50,028 nt of DNA from an uncultured Lachnospiraceae bacterium (GCA_946549035.1 CAMNQH010000021.1:1-50028), one strand, 5' to 3'. Positions 23,532-33,089 are shown, counted from the first letter of the stretch. Numbers and translations: made by a program. Notes: generated by a model from the sequence alone, not told the origin.

Positions 23532-23693
23532 ATGGATCGTTTTAAGAAGGTGTATCAGCAGGGAAAGATTAATGTGGTTGAAATTTGGGTTGATACAGAA
23601 ACCGGTGTAAACTATGTGTTTCATAAGGATGGATATGCAGCAGGTTTTACGCCATTGCTGGATAAAGAGGGAAAGCCGGTAGTAACGCCTTAG
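23532..23693 (+). CDS. DUF6440 family small protein (53 aa)
   Basis: A 53-aa protein with the family pattern FKKVYQQGKINVVEIWVDTE, TGVNYVFHKDGYAAG, FTPLLDKEGKPVV. No signal peptide or membrane helix. AGGAGG lies 7 nt before ATG 23532, and a clean sigma-A promoter precedes it, so it is a single-gene transcript. Members of this family are small conserved Firmicute proteins without a known role. It lies between the ABC exporter operon and a chemotaxis receptor, with no evident link to either. Confidence 0.82.
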   Translation: MDRFKKVYQQGKINVVEIWVDTETGVNYVFHKDGYAAGFTPLLDKEGKPVVTP

Positions 23694-23772
23694 CTTTTAG
23701 AGCAAAAAAACGGGGCAGGCAACTATGACATTAAATAGAATCAGGATTTTGTGGGTTTTCTTTCCGTCTTCA

Positions 23773-23801
23773 TTGACTTAAAGTGTCGAACTGTGTATAA
23801 T
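23773..23801 (+). promoter_or_regulatory. Sigma-A promoter of the chemotaxis receptor gene
   Basis: TTGACT (23773-23778) and TATAAT (23796-23801) are 17 bp apart, 44 bp before ATG 23846. A flagellar sigma-D site was looked for and not found. Confidence 0.75.
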
Positions 23802-23845
23802 CAAGGGTATGAAGCACATAGGCGATTTTAGAAAGCGGGGGTTAT

Positions 23846-25666
23846 ATGAAGGAAAAAAGAAATACCGGCTCACAAAAAAGAAAAGGTTTTCGCAGCCTGA
23901 CGGCTATGTTAATATCGATTATCTTTATCATGGTTGCCATCCCTACCATAGGTTTGGCATGTCTTGGGATTTTTTATTTGCGTCAATCCATGGAGGAATC
24001 TTTTCAGTTGTATGAAGAATCCATGACGGACGGGTATAAAATGGAGATCAAGTCCCAGGTACAAGGGGCATTATCAGTGATACAGAGTTTCTATGACAGG
24101 AGCCAAAACGGCGAGTTGACAGAAGAAGAAGCAAAAAAAATGGCTGCGGAAGCAGTGCGCCATATGCGTTACCGGGACGACGCGTCCGGATATATATGGA
24201 TTGACGGGGCGGATTATGTATTGGTCATGCATCCGGTGTTGACGGAACAAGAAGGTACGAACCGGTACGACCTGACAGATCAAAATGGCGTTAAAGTAAC
24301 CCAGAGCGTAGTATCCGTTGCAAAAGGCGGGGGAGGCTACAATGAATTTTACTTTACCAAATCAGACGGAGTGACGGTTGCGCCTAAGATCGCTTACGCC
24401 GAGATGTTTGAACCTTGGGGATGGGCAGTTGCCACAGGAAATTATGTAGACGACATGAATGAAAAAATCAACGGCATGAAAAATAATATTGAGAAGGAAT
24501 TTTCCACGATGCTGTTGATTTATGGGGTTGCGGCAGTTATTATGCTGATTGGAGCCCTTGTGATTTCTACTTGGGGCGGACTCAGAATTACAAGAGGCAT
24601 TAAGATGGTAGAAGGAAATCTCCGTCAGGCTTCTGCGGGAGACTTAAGCTTTTCTGTAAATCCTATTCTTTTGAGACGTGCCGATGAAATTGGGGAAATG
24701 GCGCGGTCTTTGGAGAATGTAAGGCAGTCTCTGGCGTCTATGCTTGGCAGTGTGATGCATACCGGAGAGACGTTGAATCAGAGCAGTGAAAAATTCAGCG
24801 AGAAGTTCAATTATATAACAGAGAGTATTATGAATACCAATAAAGCCATTGAAGATTTGGCTTTAGGAGCTACCAACCAGGCCAACGAGACAGAGACGGT
24901 GAACGATAAAATCACAGAGCTGGGCAATGTGGTTGAAGTGGAAAAGAATGATGTGAATAAGCTGGAAGAGACCGTATCGGCTATGACAAAGCATACCGCC
25001 GGGGCTTCTGAAAGCATCCAGGAACTGGATCGTATTACTAAAGTAACCATTGACACCATTCATATGGTATCTGAACAGACGAATAAGAATAACGACGCCG
25101 CTGCCAATATTAATAAAGCAGTGGAAATCATCAAGGGATTGGCGGCCCAGACAAATCTTCTTTCACTGAATGCCAGTATAGAAGCTGCCAGAGTTGGAGA
25201 GGCTGGAAAGGGATTTGCCGTAGTTGCAGAAGAGATTCGGAATCTTTCCGAGGAGTCTTCCGGCAATGCAAAAGAGATTGAAGGAATCGTAAAGGAGCTT
25301 ACCGATAATGTGGAGATTTCTGTCAGCAAAATGCAGGAAGTAACAGACAATGTTCAGAAGCAGCAGAAGTGCTTGGATGAGACAAGGGAATCCTTTGAAT
25401 ATTTGATTCGGGAGGTTTCTCTTGTGGAGGAAGCCACAAAAGAAATCGGCGGGCAGACGGAGATTTTGAATTCTTTGAAGCAGATTGTTACGGATTCTGT
25501 TAATAATCTGGCCAGCGTGGTGGAAGAAAACGCGGCTTCCACAGAGGAAACCAGCGCCAGCATGACATTATTATCTCAAACGATTGAGGAATGTACACAA
25601 GACACCCAGGGATTGGTAGAGTTGAGTCATCGTCAGAGTGAACAGGCCAGCAAATTCCAGTTATAG
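23846..25666 (+). CDS. Methyl-accepting chemotaxis protein with sCache sensor
   Basis: A 606-aa chemoreceptor. TM1 is ~20-42. The extracytoplasmic single-Cache domain (~45-205) has the phrases [15 protein letters not shown] and [16 protein letters not shown] that mark sCache_2 sensors of small organic acids. TM2 is ~215-237, then HAMP, then a long cytoplasmic coiled coil with the signalling hairpin [20 protein letters not shown] and [16 protein letters not shown]. No C-terminal CheR tether was seen. The start is ATG 23846 with a GGGGG-type site upstream. It is a single-gene unit with its own promoter and terminator. No other chemotaxis or flagellar genes are in the window. Confidence 0.93.
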   Translation: MKEKRNTGSQKRKGFRSLTAMLISIIFIMVAIPTIGLACLGIFYLRQSMEESFQLYEESMTDGYKMEIKSQVQGALSVIQSFYDRSQNGELTEEEAKKMAAEAVRHMRYRDDASGYIWIDGADYVLVMHPVLTEQEGTNRYDLTDQNGVKVTQSVVSVAKGGGGYNEFYFTKSDGVTVAPKIAYAEMFEPWGWAVATGNYVDDMNEKINGMKNNIEKEFSTMLLIYGVAAVIMLIGALVISTWGGLRITRGIKMVEGNLRQASAGDLSFSVNPILLRRADEIGEMARSLENVRQSLASMLGSVMHTGETLNQSSEKFSEKFNYITESIMNTNKAIEDLALGATNQANETETVNDKITELGNVVEVEKNDVNKLEETVSAMTKHTAGASESIQELDRITKVTIDTIHMVSEQTNKNNDAAANINKAVEIIKGLAAQTNLLSLNASIEAARVGEAGKGFAVVAEEIRNLSEESSGNAKEIEGIVKELTDNVEISVSKMQEVTDNVQKQQKCLDETRESFEYLIREVSLVEEATKEIGGQTEILNSLKQIVTDSVNNLASVVEENAASTEETSASMTLLSQTIEECTQDTQGLVELSHRQSEQASKFQL

Positions 25667-25698
25667 AAGAAAATAGAATAAAAATTTCAGTAGCAGAG

Positions 25699-25729
25699 AA
25701 AGAATCCGGTTTTGCCGGATTCTTTTCTA
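25699..25729 (+). terminator. Terminator after the chemotaxis receptor
   Basis: AAAGAATCCGG pairs with CCGGATTCTTT around a 5-nt loop, then T-rich sequence. Confidence 0.85.
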
Positions 25730-25849
25730 TGGACCTCTTACCTCCAGTGGACAAGGGGACTGTTACAATTACTAATCACTATTCTGAAAAAAATGGAATA
25801 TCATGTCAATAGTGTCAATGAAACAGGAAAAATTCTCCTTATTTTTTAT

Positions 25850-25879
25850 TTGCAAGATACGGTATACTACATGTATAAT
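25850..25879 (+). promoter_or_regulatory. Sigma-A promoter of the PurF-like gene
   Basis: TTGCAA (25850-25855) and TATAAT (25874-25879) are 18 bp apart, 70 bp before ATG 25949. This supports the later start, because the open frame extends upstream of the promoter. Confidence 0.65.
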
Positions 25880-25948
25880 AAAAAAGAAATATACAGACAA
25901 CTGCTTTTGAAAGCAAGCGGTATCACACGTAGAAAAGAGGAACAACAT

Positions 25949-27355
25949 ATGGGAGGTTTTTTTGGCGTAGCTTCGCAGCAGGATTGCGTATTTGACTTGT
26001 TTTTTGGAATAGACTACCATTCCCATCTTGGCACAAGACGCGGAGGAATGGCTGTGTACGGAGAAGCAGGCTTTAACCGGGCGATTCACAATATTGAAAA
26101 TGCTCCATTCCGAACCAAATTTGATAAAGACGTGAACGAGATGAAAGGATGGTTTGGGATTGGATGTATTTCTGACTATGAGCCCCAGCCCTTGATTGTG
26201 CGGTCCCATCACGGCACCTATGCAATTACCACGGTGGGCAGAATCAATAACAACCGTGAACTGGTGCAGCAGTTGTTTGACAGAGGTCATTCTCATTTTA
26301 TGGAACAAAGCGGGGGAGAAATCAATGCCACGGAGCTGGTAGCATCCCTTATTAATCAGAAAGAGCATTTGGTAGAAGGGATTCAGTATGCACTGGAGGT
26401 GGTGGATGGCTCCCTATCGCTGCTTTTGATGAACAGTACCGGGCTGTATGCCGCCAGAGATAAATATGGAAGGACGCCTGTGGTGATAGGCAAGAAGGAG
26501 GATGCGTTTTGCGTATCATTTGAGGATTTTGCGTACCGTAACCTGGGATATGCAGATTATAAGGAATTGGGCCCCGGCGAGGTAGTCGTGGTAACGGATA
26601 AAAATTGCATTACCATGGCAAAGCCAGGCGAAGCGCTGAAAATCTGCACTTTTTTATGGGTATATTATGGATATCCGGCAAGCTCCTACGAAGGGATGAA
26701 CGTGGAGCAGATGCGGTACCGGTGTGGAATGAAGATGGCCAAACGGGATGACGTTGCTCCGGATATTGTAGCGGGAGTTCCGGATTCCGGCGTCCCCCAT
26801 GCCATTGGGTATGCAAATGCGTCTGGAGTGCCGTTTTCCAGACCCTTTATTAAATATACTCCTACCTGGCCCCGTTCTTTTATGCCTACCATTCAAAGCA
26901 AACGAGATTTGATTGCCAAAATGAAGCTTCTGGCAGTGGAAGATCTGATCAAAGGAAAAAGTATGATTTTGGTGGATGATTCTATTGTCCGGGGAACGCA
27001 GCTTCGGGAGACGGCGGAATTTCTTTACCAGAGCGGCGCGAAAGAGGTGCATGTGCGTCCGGCTTGCCCGCCTATTTTATATGGGTGTAAGTATTTGAAT
27101 TTTTCCCGATCCACTTCTGATATGGATTTGATTACCCGCCGGGTGATTGCAAGGCTGGAACAGGGCAATGTAACAGAAGAAGTATTAAAAGAATATGCGG
27201 ATCCGGAATCTGAGAAATATGAAAAGATGGTGGAAGAGATTCGAAAAGAGCAAAAGTTTACAACTCTTCGCTTTAACCGGCTGGATGATATGTTAGAGGC
27301 CACAGGCCTGGACAAATGTAAGCTTTGTACGTATTGTTGGAACGGGGAAGAATAG
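25949..27355 (+). CDS. Amidophosphoribosyltransferase-like protein with a degenerate glutaminase domain
   Basis: A 468-aa PurF homologue. PurF makes phosphoribosylamine from PRPP and glutamine. The phosphoribosyltransferase half looks intact, with the PRPP loop ILVDDSIVRGTQLRE. Cysteines in KICTFLW, GCKYLNF and the C-terminal CKLCTYCW stand where clostridial/Bacillus PurF has structural iron-sulfur ligands. The N-terminal glutaminase half is not intact. The start MGGFFGV has Gly where the catalytic N-terminal Cys (MCGIFG) belongs, and the RYST, HNGN and ALD-type active-site phrases are replaced (GCISD, TVGRIN, FAYRN). ATG 25949 is chosen by promoter position, homology and AAAGAGG upstream. 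It may be an ammonia-using or non-catalytic paralogue; the true purF would lie elsewhere. Confidence 0.85.
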   Translation: MGGFFGVASQQDCVFDLFFGIDYHSHLGTRRGGMAVYGEAGFNRAIHNIENAPFRTKFDKDVNEMKGWFGIGCISDYEPQPLIVRSHHGTYAITTVGRINNNRELVQQLFDRGHSHFMEQSGGEINATELVASLINQKEHLVEGIQYALEVVDGSLSLLLMNSTGLYAARDKYGRTPVVIGKKEDAFCVSFEDFAYRNLGYADYKELGPGEVVVVTDKNCITMAKPGEALKICTFLWVYYGYPASSYEGMNVEQMRYRCGMKMAKRDDVAPDIVAGVPDSGVPHAIGYANASGVPFSRPFIKYTPTWPRSFMPTIQSKRDLIAKMKLLAVEDLIKGKSMILVDDSIVRGTQLRETAEFLYQSGAKEVHVRPACPPILYGCKYLNFSRSTSDMDLITRRVIARLEQGNVTEEVLKEYADPESEKYEKMVEEIRKEQKFTTLRFNRLDDMLEATGLDKCKLCTYCWNGEE

Positions 27356-27403
27356 AAGGACAAAGTAGTTAGACCGCGAGTTTGAAAAAACAGCGGAGCA
27401 AGG

Positions 27404-28141
27404 ATGCTGAAAAAAGGAAGTAAAACATTGGATAAACATACATTTATTGAGACACTGCATTTGGTACAGGAGGTTTCTAAAACGGCAGAAGAGCCTTTGG
27501 ATAAGGATACGGTACTGGGATATTTTCGGGATATGGAACTATCCCCACAGCAACAGGAGATGATTTACCAGTTTCTGCTGCATCCCAAGCAGGAAGAAAC
27601 TGATTTGCCAGAGACAGCTTGGAATCATGAAAATAGCAGCCAGGAGCTACAGGCGGAAGAATCCCACCAGGAAGGTGAATGGTACCGTAAATTACTGGCA
27701 GGAGAAGATTCTGTCATAGAGGGGATATCCCGCGTTTGGCTAAAACGGGTGATAGCTGTTGCAGAAGAATATAAGGATAAAGGTGTTTTGCAGGACGACT
27801 TGATTCAAGAAGGCAATCTGGGGCTTTTAATGGGATTGCATGAGCTGTCCCGTCAAAGAGGCGGGAACCTTCCCAAAGACCAGGAACAGGAAAGGGCTGT
27901 CCGCAGCTATCTTCTGGAAAAAATCAGGAATGCAATGGAGCGTTATCTTGGGGAGGAAAACGGAGAAGAGCTGCAGAATAAAACGATTCTGGCGAAAGTT
28001 TCTCTGGTCCATGAGGCCAGAAAGCTGCTGACAGAAGAAGAAGGAAAAAGCCCCACAGAACAGGAGATTGCAGAGTACACCAAAATCCGGACGGAAGAAA
28101 TCAGGGATATCTTATCCCTGATTAAGGAAAAACAGGAGTGA
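27404..28141 (+). CDS. Sigma-70-like protein lacking region 4
   Basis: A 245-aa acidic protein. Residues ~100-150 resemble sigma region 2, the core-binding part (VLQDDLIQEGNLGLLMGLHEL). Residues ~205-240 resemble sigma region 3 (LLTEEEGKSPTEQEIAEYTKIRTEEIRDIL). The aromatic promoter-melting segment (FSTYA-like) is absent and the chain stops before any region 4, so it lacks a -35 recognition domain. The first ~95 residues are a Glu/Gln-rich helical extension with no match. Start ATG 27404 is weakly supported (GGAG upstream); TTG 27428 with AAAGGAAG is an alternative. It lies between the PurF-like and rRNA methyltransferase genes, 4 nt before the latter. It could bind RNA polymerase core or be a degenerate factor. 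Confidence 0.65.
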   Translation: MLKKGSKTLDKHTFIETLHLVQEVSKTAEEPLDKDTVLGYFRDMELSPQQQEMIYQFLLHPKQEETDLPETAWNHENSSQELQAEESHQEGEWYRKLLAGEDSVIEGISRVWLKRVIAVAEEYKDKGVLQDDLIQEGNLGLLMGLHELSRQRGGNLPKDQEQERAVRSYLLEKIRNAMERYLGEENGEELQNKTILAKVSLVHEARKLLTEEEGKSPTEQEIAEYTKIRTEEIRDILSLIKEKQE

Positions 28142-28145
28142 GCGT

Positions 28146-29534
28146 ATGCTTCCAGAAGATTTTTTGGAGCGAATCAAGGGGATGTTGAAGGAAGAATATC
28201 CCTTGTTTCTGCAGAGCTATGATAAAGAACCATGTCACGCTTTGCGTATCAATACATTGAAATGCCACAGGGACCATTTTCTGGAGAAAGCGCCTTTTCA
28301 GCTTGCAGAGGTGCCCTGGAGCCAGACAGGATATTACTATGATAAGGATGACAGGCCGGGCCGTCATCCTTATCATGATGCAGGGGTCTATTATATTCAG
28401 GAAGCCAGCGCCATGGCGCCGGTGGAATACTTAGATCCCCGGCCGGGAGAGCGCATTTTGGATTTGTGCGGGGCTCCTGGAGGAAAAAGTACCCAGATTG
28501 CAGCAAAAATGAAGGGGCAGGGAGTTTTGGTCTGTAACGAAATTCATCCTGCCAGGGCAAAAATTCTTTCTGAAAATATAGAGCGCATGGGGGTGTGCAA
28601 TGGAATTGTCACCAATGAGACGCCTCAGAGACTGGCGCAGGCGTGGGCAGGATATTTTGACCGCATTTTAGTGGATGCCCCATGCTCCGGGGAAGGAATG
28701 TTCCGGAAGAACCCCAAAGCATGGGAAGAATGGAGCCTGGATCATGTTCAGATGTGCGCCAGGCGGCAGCAGGAGATTCTTTCCTCTGCGGCAAGGATGT
28801 TAAAGCCAGGGGGCAGACTGGTGTATTCCACCTGTACCTTTGCGCCGGAAGAGGATGAAGGGACGGTTGTTCATTTTCTGGAGGAGCATCCGGAATTTTT
28901 TGCGGTATGTCCTCACCGGTATCCGGGGATGGAGCCTGGAACCCCTACATGGGTACGGGGCTGCGTTCACGAGGAAGAAAAGGAAAAGGCGCTTTTGAGG
29001 ACCATACGTCTGTGGCCTCACAAAATAAAGGGAGAAGGTCATTATTTGGCCGTATTGCAAAAAGAGGGCGCCATAGACCAAGGGAGGGAGAGAAACAAAA
29101 GCCTGCTAAAAGGAATTTCAAAGAAAGCCTGCAGGGAATATCTGGAGTTTCAGAAGGAGCATTTAAAGGAACTAGATTTTTCCGGAATTTATGTGATGTT
29201 TGGGGAGCAGTTGTATTTGGCGCCGGAGGGAACTATGGATTTGGCCGGACTGAAGGTACTGCGTCCAGGACTTCATCTGGGGACGGTAAAAAAGAATCGT
29301 TTTGAACCCTCCCACGCCCTGGCGTTGGCGCTGCATACCAACCAGGCCGTTCATGTGTTGGATTTGCCCTGGGATTCTCAGGAAATTTTGGATTATTTGA
29401 AGGGACTTGCCCTGAACGTTCAGGGAGAACAGGGCTGGTATCTCATTGCGGTAGACGGATTTAGCATTGGCTGGGGTAAGCTCAGTAAAACTTCCATGAA
29501 AAATCATTATCCCAAAGGGCTGCGGCGGATGTGA
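28146..29534 (+). CDS. rsmF: rRNA (cytosine-C5)-methyltransferase, RsmF/NOL1-NOP2-Sun family
   Basis: A 462-aa SAM-dependent RNA methyltransferase. An N-terminal RNA-binding region contains ALRINTLK. The SAM-binding motif is DLCGAPGGKSTQIAAKM (~97-113), motif IV is VDAPCSGEGMFRKNP with one catalytic Cys, and motif VI is YSTCTFAPEEDE with the second. The C-terminal ~150 residues (FSGIYVMFGEQLYLAP..., LGTVKKNRFEPSHALAL) match the PUA-like tail of RsmF-type enzymes of Firmicutes. It methylates cytosine in 16S rRNA (family knowledge). ATG 28146 follows CAGGAG and starts 4 nt after the sigma-like gene, so they are probably co-transcribed. Confidence 0.9.
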   Translation: MLPEDFLERIKGMLKEEYPLFLQSYDKEPCHALRINTLKCHRDHFLEKAPFQLAEVPWSQTGYYYDKDDRPGRHPYHDAGVYYIQEASAMAPVEYLDPRPGERILDLCGAPGGKSTQIAAKMKGQGVLVCNEIHPARAKILSENIERMGVCNGIVTNETPQRLAQAWAGYFDRILVDAPCSGEGMFRKNPKAWEEWSLDHVQMCARRQQEILSSAARMLKPGGRLVYSTCTFAPEEDEGTVVHFLEEHPEFFAVCPHRYPGMEPGTPTWVRGCVHEEEKEKALLRTIRLWPHKIKGEGHYLAVLQKEGAIDQGRERNKSLLKGISKKACREYLEFQKEHLKELDFSGIYVMFGEQLYLAPEGTMDLAGLKVLRPGLHLGTVKKNRFEPSHALALALHTNQAVHVLDLPWDSQEILDYLKGLALNVQGEQGWYLIAVDGFSIGWGKLSKTSMKNHYPKGLRRM

Positions 29535-29631
29535 TACAAGCTCTGACAAAACCCTCGCTGTCACTTCCCCGAAGGGAGGAAATGTATAAATCTAATTTCC
29601 CGGAATAAAATAAATGGAAAGGGGGATGTAC

Positions 29632-30582
29632 ATGACCATATTCCATTTATTTTCACTTCTGGGGGGCTTAGGACTGTTTTTGTACGGCATGTGGATGATG
29701 CGGGAACATTTGAATGACGGGGCCGGAGGACGGTTCAAGGAGATGTTAAGAAAAATGACTGCCACAAGGCTTCGGGGATTTCTGGCAGGGATTGGGATTA
29801 CGGCGGCTTTGCAGTCTTCTTCCGCAGTGATGGTGCTTTTGGTAGGACTGACAGATGCAGGAATGTTATCTTTGCAGCAGGGAATTGGCGTGATACTGGG
29901 CGCGAATATCGGGACTACGGTTACTTGCCAGCTCATCGCTTTGGATGCCATGGGTTTTGCTCCGCTTTTGGCCTTTGTAGGTATTATGCTGTTGTTGTTT
30001 GCCCCGCAAGAGCGGTGGAAACGCCGGGGCGGAGTAGCGGCGGGGATGGGCGTTATGTTTATCGGCCTTACAATGATGGGGGACGCCGTGAGGCCTTTGG
30101 AGGAAGAAGAATGGTTTCTGGGAATTTTGTCCGCCTGCAAGCGCCCGGCGGCCGGAATTTTTGCAGGGACAATGGTTACGGCCCTGCTTCAGTCCTCTTC
30201 CGCCTCCATTGCCATTCTTCAAACCCTGGCCAAACAGGGGCTGACGGATATTCATCAGAGTATTTATATTGTGTTTGGGCAGAATATGGGCACCTGTGTC
30301 ACCGGATTGTTGGCGGCGGCAGGAGCAGGAATCCATGCTAGGCAAACGGCGGTTGTGCATTTGTTGGTAAATGTGCTGGGAACCATTTTATTTTTGTTTC
30401 TGACCTGGCTGCTGCCGGTGTGCAGTTGGGTGGAAGACTTGGCGCCGGGGAATGGAGCTAGGCAGATTGCAGATATACATACGGTATTTAATGTTGTGAC
30501 CTCGCTTGCATTATTGCCTGCGGCAGGGGGACTGGCAAGACTGTCACAAAAGCTGGTGCCGGAGAGAGGAAGGCGCAGTTAA
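29632..30582 (+). CDS. Na/Pi cotransporter family protein (short, without PhoU domain)
   Basis: A 316-aa membrane transporter. It has two inverted repeats with the family signature QSSSA (ALQSSSAVMVLLVG near 60 and ALLQSSSASIAIL near 190) and conserved GANIGTT and GQNMGTC motifs, about eight to nine helices in all. Most bacterial homologues are ~530-560 aa with a C-terminal PhoU-like domain; this one ends directly after the membrane part. It couples sodium influx to phosphate movement (family knowledge). Start ATG 29632 has AAGGGGG 7 nt upstream, and an in-frame ATG 29614 lacks this. UppP follows after 31 nt. Confidence 0.88.
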   Translation: MTIFHLFSLLGGLGLFLYGMWMMREHLNDGAGGRFKEMLRKMTATRLRGFLAGIGITAALQSSSAVMVLLVGLTDAGMLSLQQGIGVILGANIGTTVTCQLIALDAMGFAPLLAFVGIMLLLFAPQERWKRRGGVAAGMGVMFIGLTMMGDAVRPLEEEEWFLGILSACKRPAAGIFAGTMVTALLQSSSASIAILQTLAKQGLTDIHQSIYIVFGQNMGTCVTGLLAAAGAGIHARQTAVVHLLVNVLGTILFLFLTWLLPVCSWVEDLAPGNGARQIADIHTVFNVVTSLALLPAAGGLARLSQKLVPERGRRS

Positions 30583-30613
30583 GAGTGTTTACGATATATG
30601 GAAGGAGTGTTTT

Positions 30614-31444
30614 ATGGATTGGATAGAATTTTTTAAAGCGGTCATTCTTGGAATTGTGGAGGGTATTACCGAGTGGCTTCCAGTAAGCAGTACCGGACAT
30701 ATGATTTTAGTGGATGAGTTTCTGAAGCTGAATGTTACAGATGAATTCCGGGAAATGTTTTTTGTAGTAATCCAGCTTGGAGCCATACTTGCGGTAGTTT
30801 TACTGTACTTTTGGAAGCTGATTCCTTTTTCCAGAGAACAGGGCAGGATTCGGGTAAAAAAAGAAACGGTGTCCATGTGGTTTAAAATTGTGGTGTCCTG
30901 CATTCCTGCGGCGGTGGTAGGGATTCTGTTCGACGATGTGATTGACCAGCTGTTTTATAATTGGCGGACCGTGGCCTTGATGCTGATTGTGTTTGGCGTT
31001 TTATTTCTTGTCATTGAAAGGAAGAACCGAGGTCAAAGGCCGGTGATGGATTCCCTGGAATCCCTGACCTATCAGGCGGCAGTGTGGATTGGAGTGTTTC
31101 AGCTGATAGCGGCCGTATTTCCGGGAACGTCCCGTTCCGGGGCCACGATTTTGGGAGCGCTGCTGATTGGCGTGTCCCGGACGGTGGCGGCGGAATATAC
31201 GTTTTTTTTGGCGATACCGGTGATGTTTGGCGCCAGCGCCTTAAAGATTTTGAAATTTGGACTGCATTTTACCTCCCAGGAGGCAGTGATTTTGGCGGCA
31301 GGTTTGATTTCCGCTTTTGTGGTTTCCGTTTTGGCGATTAAATTTTTGATGGGTTATATCAAAAAACATGATTTTACGGCATTCGGCTGGTATCGTATCA
31401 TACTGGGCGGGGCAGTAATCCTGTATTTTGGGGCTATTTTGTAG
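30614..31444 (+). CDS. uppP: Undecaprenyl-diphosphate phosphatase (UppP/BacA)
   Basis: A 276-aa polytopic membrane enzyme that removes a phosphate from undecaprenyl diphosphate to recycle the lipid carrier for cell-wall synthesis. Both active-site motifs are present: EGITEWLPVSSTGH (residues ~17-30) and PGTSRSGATILGALLIGVSR (~170-190). About eight membrane helices. Start ATG 30614 has GGAAGGAG upstream; the open frame extends far upstream but overlaps the transporter gene without a ribosome site. Adjacent to a Na/Pi cotransporter gene, which could handle the phosphate released at the membrane (inference). Confidence 0.95.
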   Translation: MDWIEFFKAVILGIVEGITEWLPVSSTGHMILVDEFLKLNVTDEFREMFFVVIQLGAILAVVLLYFWKLIPFSREQGRIRVKKETVSMWFKIVVSCIPAAVVGILFDDVIDQLFYNWRTVALMLIVFGVLFLVIERKNRGQRPVMDSLESLTYQAAVWIGVFQLIAAVFPGTSRSGATILGALLIGVSRTVAAEYTFFLAIPVMFGASALKILKFGLHFTSQEAVILAAGLISAFVVSVLAIKFLMGYIKKHDFTAFGWYRIILGGAVILYFGAIL

Positions 31445-31499
31445 AGGGGCCAGTGAAACGTGGGAAGGCAGAACACCTACAGGAAGAGATGGAGAATCT

Positions 31500-33089
31500 A
31501 TGGAAAAACATGATATATTAAAGAACAAGTATTACTTGTATTTGACGGAATTTTTTGCAGGAATGTCCGTAATGGCGGTGGAGTTAGGGGCCAGCAGGCT
31601 TCTGGCTCCCTATTTCAGCTCGTCCCAGATTGTATGGACAATTATCATCGGTACGATTATGATTGCCATGGCGCTTGGGAACATCTGGGGCGGAAGACGG
31701 GCGGACAAAAATCCAAATCCGGACAAGCTGTATGGACGGCTGTTGATTGCGGCAGTTTGGATTGCAGCCATCCCGTTGCTGGGAAAATATGTAATCCTGG
31801 GGATTTCCGGGATTCTTGTACTTACCGTGAGCAGCCATTTTCTGGTGATTGCGGCTTTTTTGGCGTGTATGGCAGTATTTGTATATCCCCTGTTTTTATT
31901 GGGAACAGTGACGCCTTCCCTGGTAAAATATACGGTGGACAGCCTTTCAGACAGCGGAAAGACGGTAGGGACCCTGGGGGCTTTTAACACCATCGGAAGT
32001 ATTATTGGAACGTTTCTTCCTACGTTTGTTACCATCCCTGCGGTGGGGACGGCGGTGACATTTTTGATTTTTTCCGGTGTGCTGCTGTTGTTGTCGCTGG
32101 TTTATTTTATCAGCAAAGGGAGGAAACGAATTTCTTGCATCCTGGCGTCGGGCTTGTTTTTTCTGTGCAGTATTTTTGGCCATTCCGGCAGCTTTGCATT
32201 TTGGGAGAAAAGCCTGGTCTATGAAGGAGAATCCATTTATAATTATCTCCAGGTGAAGGACATGGGAAACAGCGTGATTCTTTCCACCAACGTACTGTTT
32301 GGCGTCCAGTCTGTGATGATGAAGGAAGATGAGCTTACGGGAATGTATTATGATTATGCCCTGCTTGCCCCTGCCTTGGCGGACGCTAAGGAGGGAAGTG
32401 AGATTCTGGTGCTGGGGATGGGAACCGGAACCTTTGCAAAACAGTGCATGAAATATTTTCCGGGAGCGAAGGCAGAGGGGGTGGAGATTGATGAAAAAAT
32501 TACCCGGCTGGCCAGGGAGTATTTCGCATTGCCGGATTCGGTGGAGGTAGCCACTTATGACGGCAGGGCGTATCTGGCGGCTGTAGATAAAACCTATGAT
32601 GTGATTATGGTGGACGCCTATCAGGACATTACCATTCCCTTTCAGATGTCGTCCTTGGAATTTTTTACTATGGTGAAGGAGCATCTGAAAGAGGACGGGG
32701 TTATGGTGGTGAATATGAATATGCATTCCAAGGAAGAAGGGAATATCAATGATTATTTATCCGATACCATTGCCTCGGTATTTCCCTGTGTCACTACGGT
32801 GGATGTGTTTGGCTCCACCAACCGGGAGCTGTTTGCCAAGAATCAGGGGATTGATTACGAGAAGCTTCACGGTACGCTGGATAATCTGGCTTCCCGGGAA
32901 TTGGCAGACATGCTGAAGGACATTTCAGGAAAACTGGTTCCGTATGAAAAAGGAGAATATCTTTTGACGGATGACAAGGCGCCGGTAGAGCTGTTGGGGA
33001 TGCAGGTGATTGACAGCCTGATTCAGGATGAAATCGGTTATTATAAGGAAATCTTCCAGGAAGAAGGCGTGAAGGGATTGTTGGAGTGA
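31500..33089 (+). CDS. Membrane-fused spermidine synthase-like protein
   Basis: A 529-aa fusion. The N-terminal ~220 residues form about seven membrane helices (FFAGMSVMAVELGASRLLAPYF is the family opening). The C-terminal part is a spermidine synthase-like methyltransferase fold with ILVLGMGTGTFAKQC (nucleotide loop), VEIDEKITRLAREYF and DVIMVDAYQD. Such 'fused MFS/spermidine synthase' proteins are common but few have been tested, and polyamine synthesis should not be assumed. Start ATG 31500 has GGAG 7 nt upstream. It ends 11 nt before the DUF3842 gene and starts 55 nt after uppP, so it is probably in the same transcript. Confidence 0.85.
   Translation: MEKHDILKNKYYLYLTEFFAGMSVMAVELGASRLLAPYFSSSQIVWTIIIGTIMIAMALGNIWGGRRADKNPNPDKLYGRLLIAAVWIAAIPLLGKYVILGISGILVLTVSSHFLVIAAFLACMAVFVYPLFLLGTVTPSLVKYTVDSLSDSGKTVGTLGAFNTIGSIIGTFLPTFVTIPAVGTAVTFLIFSGVLLLLSLVYFISKGRKRISCILASGLFFLCSIFGHSGSFAFWEKSLVYEGESIYNYLQVKDMGNSVILSTNVLFGVQSVMMKEDELTGMYYDYALLAPALADAKEGSEILVLGMGTGTFAKQCMKYFPGAKAEGVEIDEKITRLAREYFALPDSVEVATYDGRAYLAAVDKTYDVIMVDAYQDITIPFQMSSLEFFTMVKEHLKEDGVMVVNMNMHSKEEGNINDYLSDTIASVFPCVTTVDVFGSTNRELFAKNQGIDYEKLHGTLDNLASRELADMLKDISGKLVPYEKGEYLLTDDKAPVELLGMQVIDSLIQDEIGYYKEIFQEEGVKGLLE

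Noticed and set aside
23773..23801. Sigma-D (flagellar) promoter for the chemotaxis receptor
   Set aside because: TAAA is present but no GCCGATA-like -10; a 17-bp-spaced TTGACT/TATAAT sigma-A promoter fits better.
31947..32726. 259-aa minus-strand open frame
   Set aside because: Opposite the spermidine synthase-like gene, His/Arg/Gln-rich, no motif and no ribosome site; a shadow frame.
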